From Nitrospira_E sp052156535 (GTDB lineage: Bacteria > Nitrospirota > Nitrospiria > Nitrospirales > UBA8639), in the NCBI RefSeq assembly GCF_052156535.1, contig NZ_JBQKUP010000035.1:186001-250000 (forward strand): DNA of 64,000 bases, read 5' to 3'. Shown here piece by piece: positions 53,070-60,398 of this stretch (its first letter is position 1; every line of letters begins with the position of its first letter). The notes under the pieces are model-generated. The model did not search any database, was not told the DNA's origin, and saw nothing but the letters and a program-made list of their open reading frames with translations. Both the position numbers and the translations under genes were made by a program.

Positions 53070-53373
53070 CATCTTCAGTGTAGCCTCGGCGCTGATAACG
53101 GGCCTTTTGCTTGGAGCCATGTTTTTCGGGGGCCTGTGGTGGACGGTTCGGAAAGGCGTGACATCCACGCGGCCCGCCCTCTGGTTCTTTGGCAGCCTGT
53201 TGCTGCGTACCGGGCTCACCCTGGCCGGTTTGTATGTGGTCTCGGATGGCCATTGGGAGAGGCTGCTGGCAGGCCTCGTGGGATTTACCATCGCGCGTCC
53301 GATTGTGACCCGAATAACCGGCTCAATGGAAGACCCGCCATCTCTGCCACGGGAGGCCGGCCATGCGCCTTAG
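53062..53373 (+). CDS. atpR: N-ATPase accessory subunit AtpR
   Basis: A 103-residue membrane protein with three hydrophobic spans: residues near LITGLLLGAMFFGGLWWTV, ALWFFGSLLLRTGLTLAGLYVV and LLAGLVGFTIARPIV. AtpR is found only in N-ATPase operons; Arg in the middle span (LLRTGLTL) and one in the third (IARPIV) have been proposed to help stabilise the Glu-rich c subunits during assembly. The start at 53062, the position of MNDIFSVASAL, overlaps the atpQ stop; upstream in-frame codons are not needed. It overlaps atpB by eleven bases. Confidence 0.85.
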   Translation: MNDIFSVASALITGLLLGAMFFGGLWWTVRKGVTSTRPALWFFGSLLLRTGLTLAGLYVVSDGHWERLLAGLVGFTIARPIVTRITGSMEDPPSLPREAGHAP

Positions 53374-54058
53374 CCCGGACGACATTATTTTCTGGCACTA
53401 CGGGTTCATCAAACTGAATGCCACCATTATGGTGACATGGGGATTGATGCTCTTGTTGACCGTCGGCTCAACAATGATTACGCGCAACCTTTCTACCGGC
53501 TTGCAACGTTCCCGCTGGCAGAATCTTCTGGAAATCATCGTCACGGCCATCGAAAAACAAATCGAAGAGGTGGGGCTGAGTCACCCGCACAAGTATCTTA
53601 GTTTTCTGGGAACGATCTTTCTGTTCGTTGCCACCGCCAACCTCTGCACCATCATTCCCGGTTACGAGGCGCCAACGGGCTCCCTCTCGACCACGGTGGC
53701 CCTTGCCCTCTGTGTCTTTGTCGCTGTCCCGCTTTTCGGCATCGGGGAGCAAGGCCTTGGCGGTTATTTCAAGTCATACCTGCAACCGACCTTCATCATG
53801 CTGCCGTTTAACGTGATCAGCGAAATCTCGCGCACACTGGCTCTGGCCATCCGTCTGTTCGGGAACATGATGAGCGGAGCCATGATTGTCGGCATTCTGC
53901 TGACCATCACGCCCTTCATCTTCCCGATCGTCATGAGCCTGCTCGGTCTGCTTACCGGCATGGTCCAAGCCTATATTTTCAGCATTCTGGCCACGGTCTA
54001 TATTGCGGCCGCGACACGGACACGACAGATGACACCTGAACCCGGGTCAGCACATTGA
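53363..54058 (+). CDS. atpB: N-ATPase subunit a
   Basis: A 231-residue stator subunit a with five to six spans. It carries the essential Arg164 in TLALAIRLFGNMMSG, which releases the ion from the c-ring carboxylate, and the conserved Gln in GLLTGMVQAYIFSILATVYI (broken by turns). FFATANLCTIIPGYEAP-like sequence in the second half of the first third matches the group (here FVATANLCTIIPGYEAPTG). It builds the two half-channels with the c ring. Overlaps atpR by eleven bases. Confidence 0.92.
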   Translation: MRLSPDDIIFWHYGFIKLNATIMVTWGLMLLLTVGSTMITRNLSTGLQRSRWQNLLEIIVTAIEKQIEEVGLSHPHKYLSFLGTIFLFVATANLCTIIPGYEAPTGSLSTTVALALCVFVAVPLFGIGEQGLGGYFKSYLQPTFIMLPFNVISEISRTLALAIRLFGNMMSGAMIVGILLTITPFIFPIVMSLLGLLTGMVQAYIFSILATVYIAAATRTRQMTPEPGSAH

Positions 54059-54089
54059 CACCTCAGTCACAAACATCAAAGGAGACACT

Positions 54090-54371
54090 ATGGACAGCAT
54101 GACGCTTATCGCCGTGGCATCGATTGTCACAGCCGGCATCACCACCGGTCTCGGCTGCATTGGGCCGGCTCTGGGAGAAGGACGGGCGGTCTCCACAGCG
54201 TTGACCTCCCTGGCTCAGCAGCCCGATGCCTCAAACACGATCACCCGGACGCTGTTTGTCGGTCTGGCGATGATCGAGTCCACGGCCATTTACTGTTTCG
54301 TCATTTCGATGATTCTGATTTTTGCCAATCCCTTCTGGAACCACGTCCTCGCTCAGGCCGCGGGAAAGTAA
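54090..54371 (+). CDS. atpE: N-ATPase subunit c
   Basis: A 93-residue hairpin of two membrane helices that forms the rotor ring. Helix 1 has GCIGPALGEG with Glu30; helix 2 has FVGLAMIESTAIYCF with the essential Glu63 followed by Ser64, Thr65 and Tyr68. The E-S-T-x-x-Y pattern is the Na+-binding signature of c subunits, while Glu30 takes the place of the Gln of classical Na+ rings, the double-carboxylate pattern of N-ATPases. Whether Na+ or H+ is moved cannot be settled from sequence; studies of N-type rings leave both open. AAAGGAGA precedes the ATG. Confidence 0.95.
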   Translation: MDSMTLIAVASIVTAGITTGLGCIGPALGEGRAVSTALTSLAQQPDASNTITRTLFVGLAMIESTAIYCFVISMILIFANPFWNHVLAQAAGK

Positions 54372-54375
54372 CACG

Positions 54376-55173
54376 ATGCCCATCGACTGGTTCACCGTTG
54401 TCGCGCAGGCGCTCAACTTTCTCATCCTGGTCTGGTTGTTGAAGCGTTTTCTGTACAAGCCCATCCTCGATGCCATTGACGCAAGGGAGAAGCGGATCGC
54501 CACTGAGCTTGCAGACGCCGACGCGAAAAAGGCCCAAGCCCGTCAGGAACAGGACGAATTCAAACGGAAGAACGAGGAGTTCGAGCGCGCGCGCGTTGCC
54601 CTGTTGGACAGGGCGATCGACGAGGCCACAGCCGAGCGTCAGCGACTGATCGACCGGGCACGGAACGAGTCGGACACCTTGCGCATCAGGTGGCAGGAAG
54701 CGTTAGGAAGAGAGCACCAGAACCTGAGCGAAGAACTCACCCGCCGAACACGGGATGAAGTCTTTGCCATCGCGCGAAAGGCATTAGCGGACCTCGCTTC
54801 GATCAACCTGGAAGAGCAAATGACTGATGCCTTCATCCGCCGTTTGCAGGACTTGGATCCTTCCGAGAAAGATGCGCTGAAGCTGGCCTTCAGGACCGGA
54901 ACCTCTTCAGCGATCGTGCGCAGCACGTACCACCTGCCCGAGGCCCAGCGCCACGCAATTGAAGGGGCGGTCACGAGTGTGTTCGACAGTGAGCCCCAAG
55001 TCCAATTTGAGACCTCCCCGGACACGGTAAGCGGTATCGAGCTCACGGCAAACGGTCACAAGGTGGCCTGGAGCATCGGAGAGTATCTCTCCTCGTTAAA
55101 AAAAACCGTCGACGATCTTCTGAAGGCACGTCCAAAACAGACAATCAAGGCCACTGCACATTCTGAGTCCTGA
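54376..55173 (+). CDS. atpF: N-ATPase subunit b, long form
   Basis: A 265-residue stator subunit, much longer than the ~156-residue b of standard ATPases. One N-terminal span (WFTVVAQALNFLILVWLL) is followed by a long charged coiled coil (REKRIATELADADAKKAQAR) and an extra C-terminal domain of about 110 residues with DPSEKDALKLAFRTG and VTSVFDSEPQVQFETSPDT, similar to the delta subunit end. It therefore probably does the work of delta, for which this operon has no gene. It follows atpE by four bases. Confidence 0.9.
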   Translation: MPIDWFTVVAQALNFLILVWLLKRFLYKPILDAIDAREKRIATELADADAKKAQARQEQDEFKRKNEEFERARVALLDRAIDEATAERQRLIDRARNESDTLRIRWQEALGREHQNLSEELTRRTRDEVFAIARKALADLASINLEEQMTDAFIRRLQDLDPSEKDALKLAFRTGTSSAIVRSTYHLPEAQRHAIEGAVTSVFDSEPQVQFETSPDTVSGIELTANGHKVAWSIGEYLSSLKKTVDDLLKARPKQTIKATAHSES

Positions 55174-55183
55174 GCCCGTCACC

Positions 55184-56731
55184 ATGGAACCTGAAGATCT
55201 CCACAGTCTCCTGAATACCACGTTTACTGAATTGCGCGAGGTTCGCGAACGCTTCGCGCCAGGACTGACGGCACATGAAGTCGGCAGGATCATGAATGTC
55301 TCCACCGGCATTGCCAGAGTGTCCGGACTTCCAGGCGTGGGCTTTGAAGAGGTACTGAAGTTTCCCGGCGAAGTGTATGGCATTGCCTTCAACGTCGATG
55401 AAGACGACATCGGCGTCGTGCTCCTGGGAGAAGACTGGCAGTTGCAAGCGGGAGATGAGGTGGAGCGGAGGGGACACGTCATGGACGTACCGGTGTGCGA
55501 CGGATTGATTGGGCGGGTCGTCAATCCGTTGGGTCGGCCTCTGGATGATCAGGGGCCGGTGATCTCCAGCGAACGCCTCCCGATCGAACGACCGGCACCG
55601 CCCATCATGAATCGCGCACCCGTCACGGTACCCTTACAAACCGGCATCAAAGTGATCGATGCCCTCATCCCCATTGGAAGGGGTCAGCGGGAGTTGATTC
55701 TCGGAGACCGTCAAACGGGCAAGACCGCGATTGCACTCGACACCATTCTCAACCAGCGCGACCAGAATGTGTTGTGCGTCTATTGCGCCATCGGCCAACG
55801 CGCGTCAGGAGTGGCGAAAGTGGTAGCCACGCTGCGGGAACAAGGCGCAATGGAGTATACCGTCGTCGTCGTAACGGAAGGAAATGATCCCCCGGGTCTG
55901 GCCTATATCGCCCCGTATGCCGCAACCAGCATTGCGGAATATTTCATGGACCAGGGTCGGGATGTGCTGATTGTCTATGATGACCTGACGCATCATGCGC
56001 GCGCATATCGGGAGCTGTCCCTGCTCTTGCGCCGCCCGCCCGGTCGGGAAGCCTTCCCGGGCGATATCTTTTACATTCACTCGCGGCTTCTGGAGCGCGC
56101 CACACACGTGCGTCAAGAATTCGGTGGCGGCTCCCTGACAGCATTGCCCATCATCGAAACCGAAGCACAAAACATTTCTGCCTACATTCCAACCAACCTG
56201 ATTTCCATCACGGATGGGCAGATCTATCTCTCGCCCTCCCTGTTCGAATTGGGGGTATTGCCTGCCGTCGATGTCGGCAAATCCGTTTCCCGGGTGGGAG
56301 GCAAAGCCCAGCGGGCAGCCTATCGCGCCGTGGCGGGCGATCTCAAGTTGGCTTATGCACAGTTTGAAGAATTGGAAACCTTCGCCCGCTTCGGGGCCAG
56401 ACTGGATGACGATACCCGCCGGACCATTGAACACGGGAGGCGAATTCGCGCCTGCCTCAAACAGCCGGAGTTCGTCCCGGTGTCCGTCACGGCCCAAATT
56501 ACCCTGCTCCTGGCCGTGGCTGAAAATCTTTTTGATCGCGTGCCGCTTGATCTCATGGCCAAAGCCGAACAAGCCCTGCACAAAGCAGCCCTGGATATTC
56601 CCTTTGAGGTATGCAAACGCTTGGAGGGCCCGGCAAAATTACAGGATGAAGATCGTGAAACCATTATCCGCATCGCACACCAAACCCTCACGCGCTTTCA
56701 GTTGCTGCCGGAATTCAAGGAGAAATCATGA
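55184..56731 (+). CDS. atpA: N-ATPase alpha subunit
   Basis: A 515-residue non-catalytic alpha subunit. It has the P-loop GDRQTGKT (174-181), VYCAIGQRASGVAKVVATL, IVYDDLTHHARAYRELSLLL, PPGREAFPGDIFYIHSRLLERA broken by turns, and ALPIIETEAQNISAYIPTN. It forms the alpha3beta3 head with AtpD and anchors the stator. Its TGA overlaps the ATG of atpG by four bases. DNA here is visibly richer in GC than in the neighbouring blocks, as across the operon. Confidence 0.95.
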   Translation: MEPEDLHSLLNTTFTELREVRERFAPGLTAHEVGRIMNVSTGIARVSGLPGVGFEEVLKFPGEVYGIAFNVDEDDIGVVLLGEDWQLQAGDEVERRGHVMDVPVCDGLIGRVVNPLGRPLDDQGPVISSERLPIERPAPPIMNRAPVTVPLQTGIKVIDALIPIGRGQRELILGDRQTGKTAIALDTILNQRDQNVLCVYCAIGQRASGVAKVVATLREQGAMEYTVVVVTEGNDPPGLAYIAPYAATSIAEYFMDQGRDVLIVYDDLTHHARAYRELSLLLRRPPGREAFPGDIFYIHSRLLERATHVRQEFGGGSLTALPIIETEAQNISAYIPTNLISITDGQIYLSPSLFELGVLPAVDVGKSVSRVGGKAQRAAYRAVAGDLKLAYAQFEELETFARFGARLDDDTRRTIEHGRRIRACLKQPEFVPVSVTAQITLLLAVAENLFDRVPLDLMAKAEQALHKAALDIPFEVCKRLEGPAKLQDEDRETIIRIAHQTLTRFQLLPEFKEKS

Positions 56732-57660
56732 GCGACACCATGGTCAGCCTCCGTCGGCAAATCCGCGGAGCCGGGGATCTGCAATCCGTCGTTCGCACGA
56801 TGAAGGCTCTGGCTGCCTCGAATATCGGACAATATGAACAATCGGTGCACGCATTGGCCGATTACGCTCGCACAGTGGAGCTGGGCTTACGCGTCTGTTT
56901 CCGGGAAGGTCCGCCCATGCCCTTGATGGGAGCACACAAGAGGCACACTCCGGCAAGGCAGCTTGGGGCAGTCGTGTTCGGGTCGGATCAGGGACTGGTG
57001 GGCCAATTCAACGAGGTGATCGCGGACTATGCCGTCAAGACATTGGCCGCTCTCCCCGGGCAACCCAGAGTCATGGCGGTCGGTGAACGTGTGCAGGCGC
57101 GTCTGACAGACGCAGGCCTGCAGTTGGTGGAATTTTTCCCCGTCCCCAATTCAGTCAAGGCCATCACACCGCTTGTCGGACAGATTCTCCTGGAAAGCGA
57201 AGCACATGGGAATCTGGAGGAATCCGCCGAACTCCACCTCTTCTACAACAGCCCCACGTCAAGAACGAGGTATGCGCCGGTCACCCAACGACTACTCCCG
57301 TTGGACGAAACCTGGCGAAGCGAGTTAGCCACACTCCCCTGGCCGACCGGAAATCTACCGGAAATCATCGGGAGTGCAACCGCCACGCTGCGATCGCTCA
57401 TCCACGAATATCTCTTCATCTCACTCTTCCGGGCCTGCGCCGAATCGCTGGCCGGCGAAAACGCCAGCCGCCTGGCCGCCATGCAACGTGCCGAGAAGAA
57501 CATCGACGAATTGCTGGCAGACCTTAATCGACGCTTTCACCAGTTGCGCCAGCGGAGCATCGACGAGGAACTGTTCGACGTCATCTCCGGTTTTGAGGCC
57601 CTGGCCGACACACCAGCCGCCAGGGAAGGCCAGCCAGATACCTCACACATCGAACGATGA
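56728..57660 (+). CDS. atpG: N-ATPase gamma subunit
   Basis: A 310-residue rotor shaft subunit. The N-terminal helix MVSLRRQIRGAGDLQSVVRTMKALAA (cut by turns) and C-terminal helix SEIDELLADLNRRFHQLRQRSIDEELFDVISG-like region (here beginning NIDELLADLNRRFHQLRQ) form the coiled-coil axle; the middle Rossmann-like part has GAVVFGSDQGLVGQFNEV. It ends with a hydrophilic tail (ADTPAAREGQ). It is the last subunit gene and is followed 13 bases later by PPK2. Confidence 0.92.
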   Translation: MSDTMVSLRRQIRGAGDLQSVVRTMKALAASNIGQYEQSVHALADYARTVELGLRVCFREGPPMPLMGAHKRHTPARQLGAVVFGSDQGLVGQFNEVIADYAVKTLAALPGQPRVMAVGERVQARLTDAGLQLVEFFPVPNSVKAITPLVGQILLESEAHGNLEESAELHLFYNSPTSRTRYAPVTQRLLPLDETWRSELATLPWPTGNLPEIIGSATATLRSLIHEYLFISLFRACAESLAGENASRLAAMQRAEKNIDELLADLNRRFHQLRQRSIDEELFDVISGFEALADTPAAREGQPDTSHIER

Positions 57661-57673
57661 AGGAAGAACCACC

Positions 57674-58543
57674 ATGAACATACATACAAAAGAATTCCGG
57701 GTGCCCGAAGGCAAAACGGTCAATCTCACCAAGTGGCCAACCAGGGTGAAGGAGCTTTACACTTCAAAGTCCCAGTACAAGAAGCGACTCAATGAACACA
57801 CGGAGGAACTCAGCTCGCTTCAACGTCTCCACTATGCCTACAATCGCTATGCGTTGCTGCTGATATTTCAGGCCATGGACGCCGCAGGCAAGGACGGCGC
57901 GATCCGGCACGTCATGTCGGGAGTGAATCCACAAGGTTGCCAGGTGTTCAGCTTCAAGCACCCCAGCGCAACGGAACTGGACCACGATTTTCTGTGGCGC
58001 ACCACGCAATCTTTGCCTGAACGCGGACGCATCGGTATCTTCAATCGTTCCTATTACGAGGAGGTTCTCATCGTGCGAGTGCATCCGGAGATTCTGTTGA
58101 GCCAGGGGCTGCCGGACGAATTGCTTAATGAAAAGACTCTTTGGCGAGATCGGTATCGTTCTATCGCAGACCTGGAGAGCCATCTCTACCGCAATGGCAC
58201 GCGAATCATAAAATTTTTCCTTCATCTTTCAGAGGAAGAGCAGCGAAAGCGGTTCCTTCAACGCATTGATGAACCGGAAAAGAACTGGAAGTTCAGCCTG
58301 GCCGATATTAAGGAACGAAAGTACTGGAAAGAGTATATGCAGGCCTATGAGGCCTGTTTAAGTGCCACAAGCACAGAGATGGCGCCCTGGTATGTCGTGC
58401 CTGCCGATGACAAAAAGAACGCCAGGCTTATCATTTCACATGTGATCGTCGAAACATTGAAGAGTCTCAATATGAGTTACCCGACCATGACCAAAGCGCG
58501 CCAGAAAGAATTGCAGTCAATCCGTAAACGTTTGGTGAAGTAA
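57674..58543 (+). CDS. ppk2: Polyphosphate kinase 2 (PPK2) family enzyme
   Basis: A 289-residue PPK2 with the Walker A-like loop QAMDAAGKDGAIRHV, the FNRSYYEEVLIVRVHP block with Walker B-like acidic residues nearby, and the lid segment RYRSIADLE. It transfers phosphate between polyphosphate and nucleotides; the sequence resembles the short single-domain types that phosphorylate ADP or AMP/GDP from polyphosphate, but the exact class is uncertain. It starts 13 bases after atpG with AGGAAG upstream, so it is very likely part of the N-ATPase transcript and could supply ATP to the pump from stored polyphosphate. Confidence 0.9.
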   Translation: MNIHTKEFRVPEGKTVNLTKWPTRVKELYTSKSQYKKRLNEHTEELSSLQRLHYAYNRYALLLIFQAMDAAGKDGAIRHVMSGVNPQGCQVFSFKHPSATELDHDFLWRTTQSLPERGRIGIFNRSYYEEVLIVRVHPEILLSQGLPDELLNEKTLWRDRYRSIADLESHLYRNGTRIIKFFLHLSEEEQRKRFLQRIDEPEKNWKFSLADIKERKYWKEYMQAYEACLSATSTEMAPWYVVPADDKKNARLIISHVIVETLKSLNMSYPTMTKARQKELQSIRKRLVK

Positions 58544-58665
58544 CATCTGGAGTTCCAGCATAGAGAGCCCAAGAGCGGTTTTCAGCTTTTTGTTTCCCGC
58601 GATGAAAAACCTTTACAAAGAAACCCTTCGGCCGTGAGTCCCTGGGTATATGGGAAACTCGATAC

Positions 58666-59361
58666 ATGCGAATAAGGCATAGGGAACGTCACCGAACTGA
58701 ACGCATCGGATGGCTCCGGGCAGCGGTCTTAGGCGCCAACGACGGGATCGTGTCGACAGCCAGCCTCCTACTCGGAGTTTCGTCGGCAAATGCCACTCAT
58801 AGCGATGTCTTGATCGCGGGGGTAGCCGGCCTGGTCGCGGGAGCCATGTCAATGGCAGCCGGAGAGTATGTGTCGGTCCAATCACAGGCAGATACCGAAG
58901 AGGCCGATCTGGCTCTTGAGCACACGGAACTTCTCTCGGACCCTTCAGGTGAACACAAGGAACTCGCCGCTCTCTATGTTGGGCGCGGTCTCGATCCAGC
59001 ACTCGCAAGGCAGGTCGCCACACAACTCATGGCCCACGACGCCATCGGGGCGCATGCACGCGACGAACTGGGCATTTCCGAAAATCTCAGTGCACGTCCA
59101 ATTCAGGCGGCCCTGGCATCTGCCGGAAGCTTTGCCATGGGAGCCGCCTTACCTCTTGTGACCGCGACCATCGTCCCGGAAACCAGTTTGATTCCCGTGG
59201 TTACTGGAACCTCTCTGGTGTTTCTCGCGGGGTTAGGAGGATTAGCCGCTCACGCGGGCGGTGCGTCGGTGATGACGGGCGCCCTACGCGTCACATTTTG
59301 GGGTGCACTGGCAATGGGGCTGACCGCGGGAGTCGGAACACTCTTCGGCCCAGCGGGGTAA
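58666..59361 (+). CDS. VIT1/CCC1-family metal transporter
   Basis: A 231-residue membrane protein of the vacuolar iron transporter family. The first two spans have the typical AAVLGANDGIVSTASLLLGV and AGVAGLVAGAMSMAAGEYVSVQSQ (split by turns), then an acidic loop domain (QADTEEADLALEHTELLSD, ELAALYVGRGLDPALA) that binds metal, and three more spans (ALASAGSFAMGAALPLVTA, VTGTSLVFLAGLGGLAAHAGG, WGALAMGLTAGVGTLFG). It probably moves Fe2+ or Mn2+ across the inner membrane. It is 122 bases after PPK2, and another transporter follows, so it may belong to a metal/ion homeostasis group. Ribosome-binding site weak. Confidence 0.88.
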   Translation: MRIRHRERHRTERIGWLRAAVLGANDGIVSTASLLLGVSSANATHSDVLIAGVAGLVAGAMSMAAGEYVSVQSQADTEEADLALEHTELLSDPSGEHKELAALYVGRGLDPALARQVATQLMAHDAIGAHARDELGISENLSARPIQAALASAGSFAMGAALPLVTATIVPETSLIPVVTGTSLVFLAGLGGLAAHAGGASVMTGALRVTFWGALAMGLTAGVGTLFGPAG

Positions 59362-59426
59362 ATGAAAAACCCGCGCACACGCATGAAGACTCAGGCCTAC
59401 TTCCTCTTGATTTTGTTACACCAAAC

Positions 59427-60296
59427 ATGAGTCGTCTTGGAGAAATTCGCCGGATCCTGTGGTGGATCCTCATTTTGAATCTAATTGTCGCCGCCGCAAA
59501 GTGGGGCTATGGCGTGATGACGTATTCATTAGGTCTGCAGGCTGACGGCCTCCATTCCACCTTTGATGGTCTCTCGAATGTGATTGGGTTGCTTGGACTC
59601 TGGCTGGCTACGGCTCCTCCGGATGCCAATCATCCCTATGGTCATAAAAAATTTGAAACCCTGGCAGCCGGAAGCATTGGCGGTTTTCTGGTCATGACCT
59701 GTCTCTATCTCCTGTGGAAAGCCTATCAGTCATGGACCTTGGACCTGCACCCTCAGGTAACCGGAATCAGTTTTTTCATCATGATCGGGACCATGGGGAT
59801 CAATATCTTCGTGGCTCAATGGGAACGGCGGAAAGGCACTGAACTCAGAAGCGATATTCTCACAGCGGACTCCTATCACACGGCGAGTGATGTCCTGACA
59901 TCATTTTCAGTATTGGTAGGGCTCTTGGCTGTGAAAGCCGGATATGCCTTCGTTGATCCTTTGGTTGCGGTCTTGATTGCCGGCGTGATCGCCTGGACGG
60001 CGTTCATCGTGCTCAAAGACGTCCTGGCTTCGTTCACAGACGCGGTTCGATTGGACCCAAAGGAAGTCCAAACAACCGTAATGTCGGTACCAGGCGTCCG
60101 GCATTGTCACGATATCAGAACACGCGGATTGACCCATCATGTCTTCATGGATCTCTCGGTTCATGTTGATCCAACCCTCTCAGTCGAACAAGCCCATGCT
60201 CTCGCGACCAGAATTGAAGAGCATCTCATTGATCATTTTGAATCGCTGGAGGACGTGGTCGTCCACATCGAACCGGAAGGACACGAACGAAAGTGA
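59427..60296 (+). CDS. Cation diffusion facilitator (Zn2+-type)
   Basis: A 289-residue CDF transporter with six spans and a C-terminal metal-binding domain (LDPKEVQTTVMSVPGVRHCHD, TRGLTHHVFMDLSVHVDPTLS). Metal-site motifs are H-x-x-x-D in span 2 (LHSTFD) and in span 5 (YHTASD), the two-His/two-Asp arrangement typical of zinc transporters. It exports divalent metal in exchange for protons. The start is uncertain: the domain begins at MSRLGEIRR (59427) without a clear ribosome-binding site; the frame is open upstream into the VIT gene. Follows VIT by 65 bases. Confidence 0.85.
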   Translation: MSRLGEIRRILWWILILNLIVAAAKWGYGVMTYSLGLQADGLHSTFDGLSNVIGLLGLWLATAPPDANHPYGHKKFETLAAGSIGGFLVMTCLYLLWKAYQSWTLDLHPQVTGISFFIMIGTMGINIFVAQWERRKGTELRSDILTADSYHTASDVLTSFSVLVGLLAVKAGYAFVDPLVAVLIAGVIAWTAFIVLKDVLASFTDAVRLDPKEVQTTVMSVPGVRHCHDIRTRGLTHHVFMDLSVHVDPTLSVEQAHALATRIEEHLIDHFESLEDVVVHIEPEGHERK

Positions 60297-60398
60297 TGGG
60301 AATTGTGAAGGGTGAATCGTGAGGAATGAGAAGACAGGAGCAAGGAGAAAAGGGAAACTGGCGCAATCAGCAGAAATTATCTTCGATTCCTCGTCGAC

